Positions 62,295 through 64,000 of a stretch of 64,000 nucleotides of DNA are shown one piece after another (positions within the stretch are counted from its first letter, which is position 1; each line of letters begins with the position of its first letter). The position numbers and the translations under genes were made by a program. The notes below the pieces were generated by a model that saw nothing but the letters and a program-made list of their open reading frames with translations, had not been told where the DNA came from and ran no database searches. Source of the DNA: Nostocales cyanobacterium LEGE 11386 (lineage in GTDB: Bacteria > Cyanobacteriota > Cyanobacteriia > Cyanobacteriales > Nostocaceae); contig JADEXK010000001.1 of NCBI GenBank assembly GCA_015207155.1, positions 1 to 64,000 of the forward strand, read 5' to 3'.

Positions 62295-64000
62295 ATGAGT
62301 TTAATCAGAACAGACCTAAAAATCCCTGGTTACTGCATCGGTGAACAAATCTATGAGAGTTCTAGTACTGTTGTCTGTCGGGGAAAGGTAGAGGCTGAAT
62401 CTGTGTCCGTGGTGATCAAATTCATGCGGAATCCATACCCTAACTTTAGTGAACTTGTCCAATTCCGTAACCAATATACCATTGCCAAAAACCTGGATAT
62501 TCCTGGGATTGTCAAGCCGTACAGTTTAGAAATGTGTGGCAATCGGTATGCTTTGATTATGGAGGATTTTGGGGGCATTTCACTCAAAGAAGAAATGAGA
62601 AGACGGGAAAATCTGGAGTTGCCGATTCAGGGCAATAGTGGAATTAAGAGTATTAGTGAATTTTTACACATTGCCCAGCAACTTGCCACAATTTTAGATG
62701 GAGTCCACAGGTATCGGGTAATTCACAAAGATATCAAGCCAGCCAATATCCTGATTAACCCAGATAGTCGGCAGGTAAAGTTAATTGACTTCTCTATTGC
62801 CTCTCTCCTACCTAGAGAAACTCAAGAAATTTACAATCCTAATGTCCTGGAAGGTACTCTTGCTTATCTGTCTCCTGAACAAACAGGACGGATGAACCGA
62901 GGTATTGACTATCGCAGTGATTTCTACGCTCTTGGTGTGACTTTTTACGAACTCCTCACAGGACAATTGCCTTTTCAGTCAAATGATCCAATGGAACTGG
63001 TACATTGTCACATCGCCAAGCAACCCCCTGCCATCTACGACCTTAATTTAGATATTCCCGAAGCGCTGTCAAATATCGTCTATAAACTGATGGCCAAGAA
63101 TGCAGAAGAGCGCTATCAAAGTGCTTTAGGGCTAAAGTATGACTTAGAACAATGTCTGCACCAGTGGCAAGAAAAGCAGCAGATTTTTCACTTTGTCTTG
63201 GGACAGCAGGATATTTGCGATCGCTTTATGATCTCAGAAAAGCTCTATGGTCGCCAAACAGAGGTAAATAACCTCTTGGCAGCCTTTGACCGTATCAGCT
63301 GCGGTAGCAGTGAGTTGATACTGGTTGCAGGGTTCTCTGGCATTGGCAAAACAGCAGTAGTGAATGAAGTACATAAACCGATTGCCCGACAACGCGGCTA
63401 CTTCATCAAAGGCAAATTTGACCAGTTCCAGCGCAACATTCCCTTTTTTGCATTTGTACAGGCTTTTCGAGATTTGATGGGGCAATTGCTTTCCGAAACA
63501 GATACTCAATTAGAACAGTGGAAATCTCAGATTCTGACTGCACTGGGTGAAAATGGTCAAGTAATCATTGAGGTGATTCCAGAATTAGAGCAGATCATTG
63601 GCAAACAGCCATCTGTAGCCAAACTATCGAGTAATGCTGCACAAAATCGCTTCAATTTACTATTTGAGAAATTTATTCAAGTTTTTACTACCCAAGAACA
63701 TCCTTTAGTGATCTTTCTAGACGATTTGCAATGGGCAGATTCGGCATCGCTGAAGTTGATGCAATTGCTGATGGGTAAAACCAAGATTGGTTATTTGTTG
63801 GTGATTGGGGCGTATCGAGATCATGAAGTTAGTCCGATTCATCCTTTGATGTTAACCCTGGATGAAATTCGCCAAGCAGAGACCACAGTTAACATCATAA
63901 TTTTATCTCCACTTACTGAATCCCATATTAGCCAGTTGGTTGCGGATACTCTCAGTTGTGCCCCAGAATTAGCCGCACCATTGACGGAGTTGGTATATCA
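62295..64000 (+). CDS. Giant Ser/Thr kinase with AAA-type ATPase domain (5' part)
   Basis: The frame opens at ATG after AGGGTAGA and runs to the window edge without a stop (at least 568 residues). Residues about 1-275 form a Hanks-type kinase: Lys in VVIKFM, catalytic HKDIKPANILIN, LIDFSIAS in place of DFG, and a TLAYLSPEQTGR activation end. From about 310 a second domain starts: Walker A GFSGIGKTAVVNEV and Walker B LVIFLDDLQWADSASLKL, an AAA/STAND-like ATPase. This is the beginning of the HstK-type kinases of Nostocales, which usually continue with GAF and a histidine-kinase module outside the window. Confidence 0.9.
   Translation, partial: MSLIRTDLKIPGYCIGEQIYESSSTVVCRGKVEAESVSVVIKFMRNPYPNFSELVQFRNQYTIAKNLDIPGIVKPYSLEMCGNRYALIMEDFGGISLKEEMRRRENLELPIQGNSGIKSISEFLHIAQQLATILDGVHRYRVIHKDIKPANILINPDSRQVKLIDFSIASLLPRETQEIYNPNVLEGTLAYLSPEQTGRMNRGIDYRSDFYALGVTFYELLTGQLPFQSNDPMELVHCHIAKQPPAIYDLNLDIPEALSNIVYKLMAKNAEERYQSALGLKYDLEQCLHQWQEKQQIFHFVLGQQDICDRFMISEKLYGRQTEVNNLLAAFDRISCGSSELILVAGFSGIGKTAVVNEVHKPIARQRGYFIKGKFDQFQRNIPFFAFVQAFRDLMGQLLSETDTQLEQWKSQILTALGENGQVIIEVIPELEQIIGKQPSVAKLSSNAAQNRFNLLFEKFIQVFTTQEHPLVIFLDDLQWADSASLKLMQLLMGKTKIGYLLVIGAYRDHEVSPIHPLMLTLDEIRQAETTVNIIILSPLTESHISQLVADTLSCAPELAAPLTELVY

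Overview
The window comes from a filamentous, heterocyst-type cyanobacterium of the Nostoc/Anabaena/Trichormus group. The evidence is the dense HIP1 octamers (GCGATCGC), the heptamer tandem repeats between genes, palindromic small dispersed repeats and miniature inverted-repeat elements, a moderate A+T bias, and clade-typical gene sets (fbp-tal-zwf-opcA, ntcB-cnaT, group I intron in nrdJ, DUF2232, CSP41-like epimerase, Uma2 proteins). The first 12 bases equal the inner part of the Tn5/Nextera mosaic end, so base 1 is probably a draft contig end with leftover adapter.

Layout. 0.1-7.7 kb: riboflavin synthase, bifunctional nuclease, Fe-S aldo/keto reductase, a Uma2 protein, an A+T-rich pair coding an OLD/ABC-type ATPase and a DUF3226 Toprim-like protein (the best candidate for an uncharacterised defence module), two small hypotheticals and a methyltransferase that ends inside a miniature element. 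7.7-12.7 kb: a Tat/lipobox solute-binding protein, then on the minus strand the tight set Crp-type regulator, DUF2232 and CobT-like protein. 13.5-23.1 kb: a 1348-residue protein with an actin/Hsp70-type ATPase domain, a lumenal pentapeptide protein, and the glycine cleavage genes gcvT, gcvH and gcvP. 24-28.4 kb: CobW GTPase, a predicted outer-membrane barrel, a RelE-type toxin-antitoxin pair, and repeats. 28.8-31.4 kb: B12-dependent ribonucleotide reductase split by a 301-nt group I intron inside the active-site motif. 33-39.6 kb: cold-type RRM protein and the oxidative pentose phosphate set fbp, tal, zwf, opcA. 39.7-50.9 kb: cobyrinate diamide synthase and surface-sugar genes (fcl, gmd with an in-frame amber codon, sugar transferase, glycosyltransferase, rfbB), pgsA and two Uma2 genes. 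51-57 kb: aspartase, DUF362, ppa, panD and an MBL-fold protein that has lost its metal motif. 57-64 kb: ntcB-cnaT (nitrate assimilation control) followed on the same strand by AraC, GNAT and SDR genes, then 5-FTHF cyclo-ligase and the 5' part of a giant Ser/Thr kinase running off the window.

How the genes work together. fbp, tal, zwf and opcA form the carbon and reductant module that feeds nitrogen fixation and dark metabolism; gcvT/H/P supply one-carbon units and handle photorespiratory glycine; cobT, cobB and nrdJ link B12 synthesis to a B12-dependent enzyme; ntcB and cnaT control nitrate use. The non-coding space is unusually informative. Two 193-bp miniature elements lie in opposite orientation, a third element type carries the same nested palindrome, HIP1-targeted micro-insertions occur (one in frame inside gcvP), and heptamer repeats have leaked into the coding sequence of several genes.
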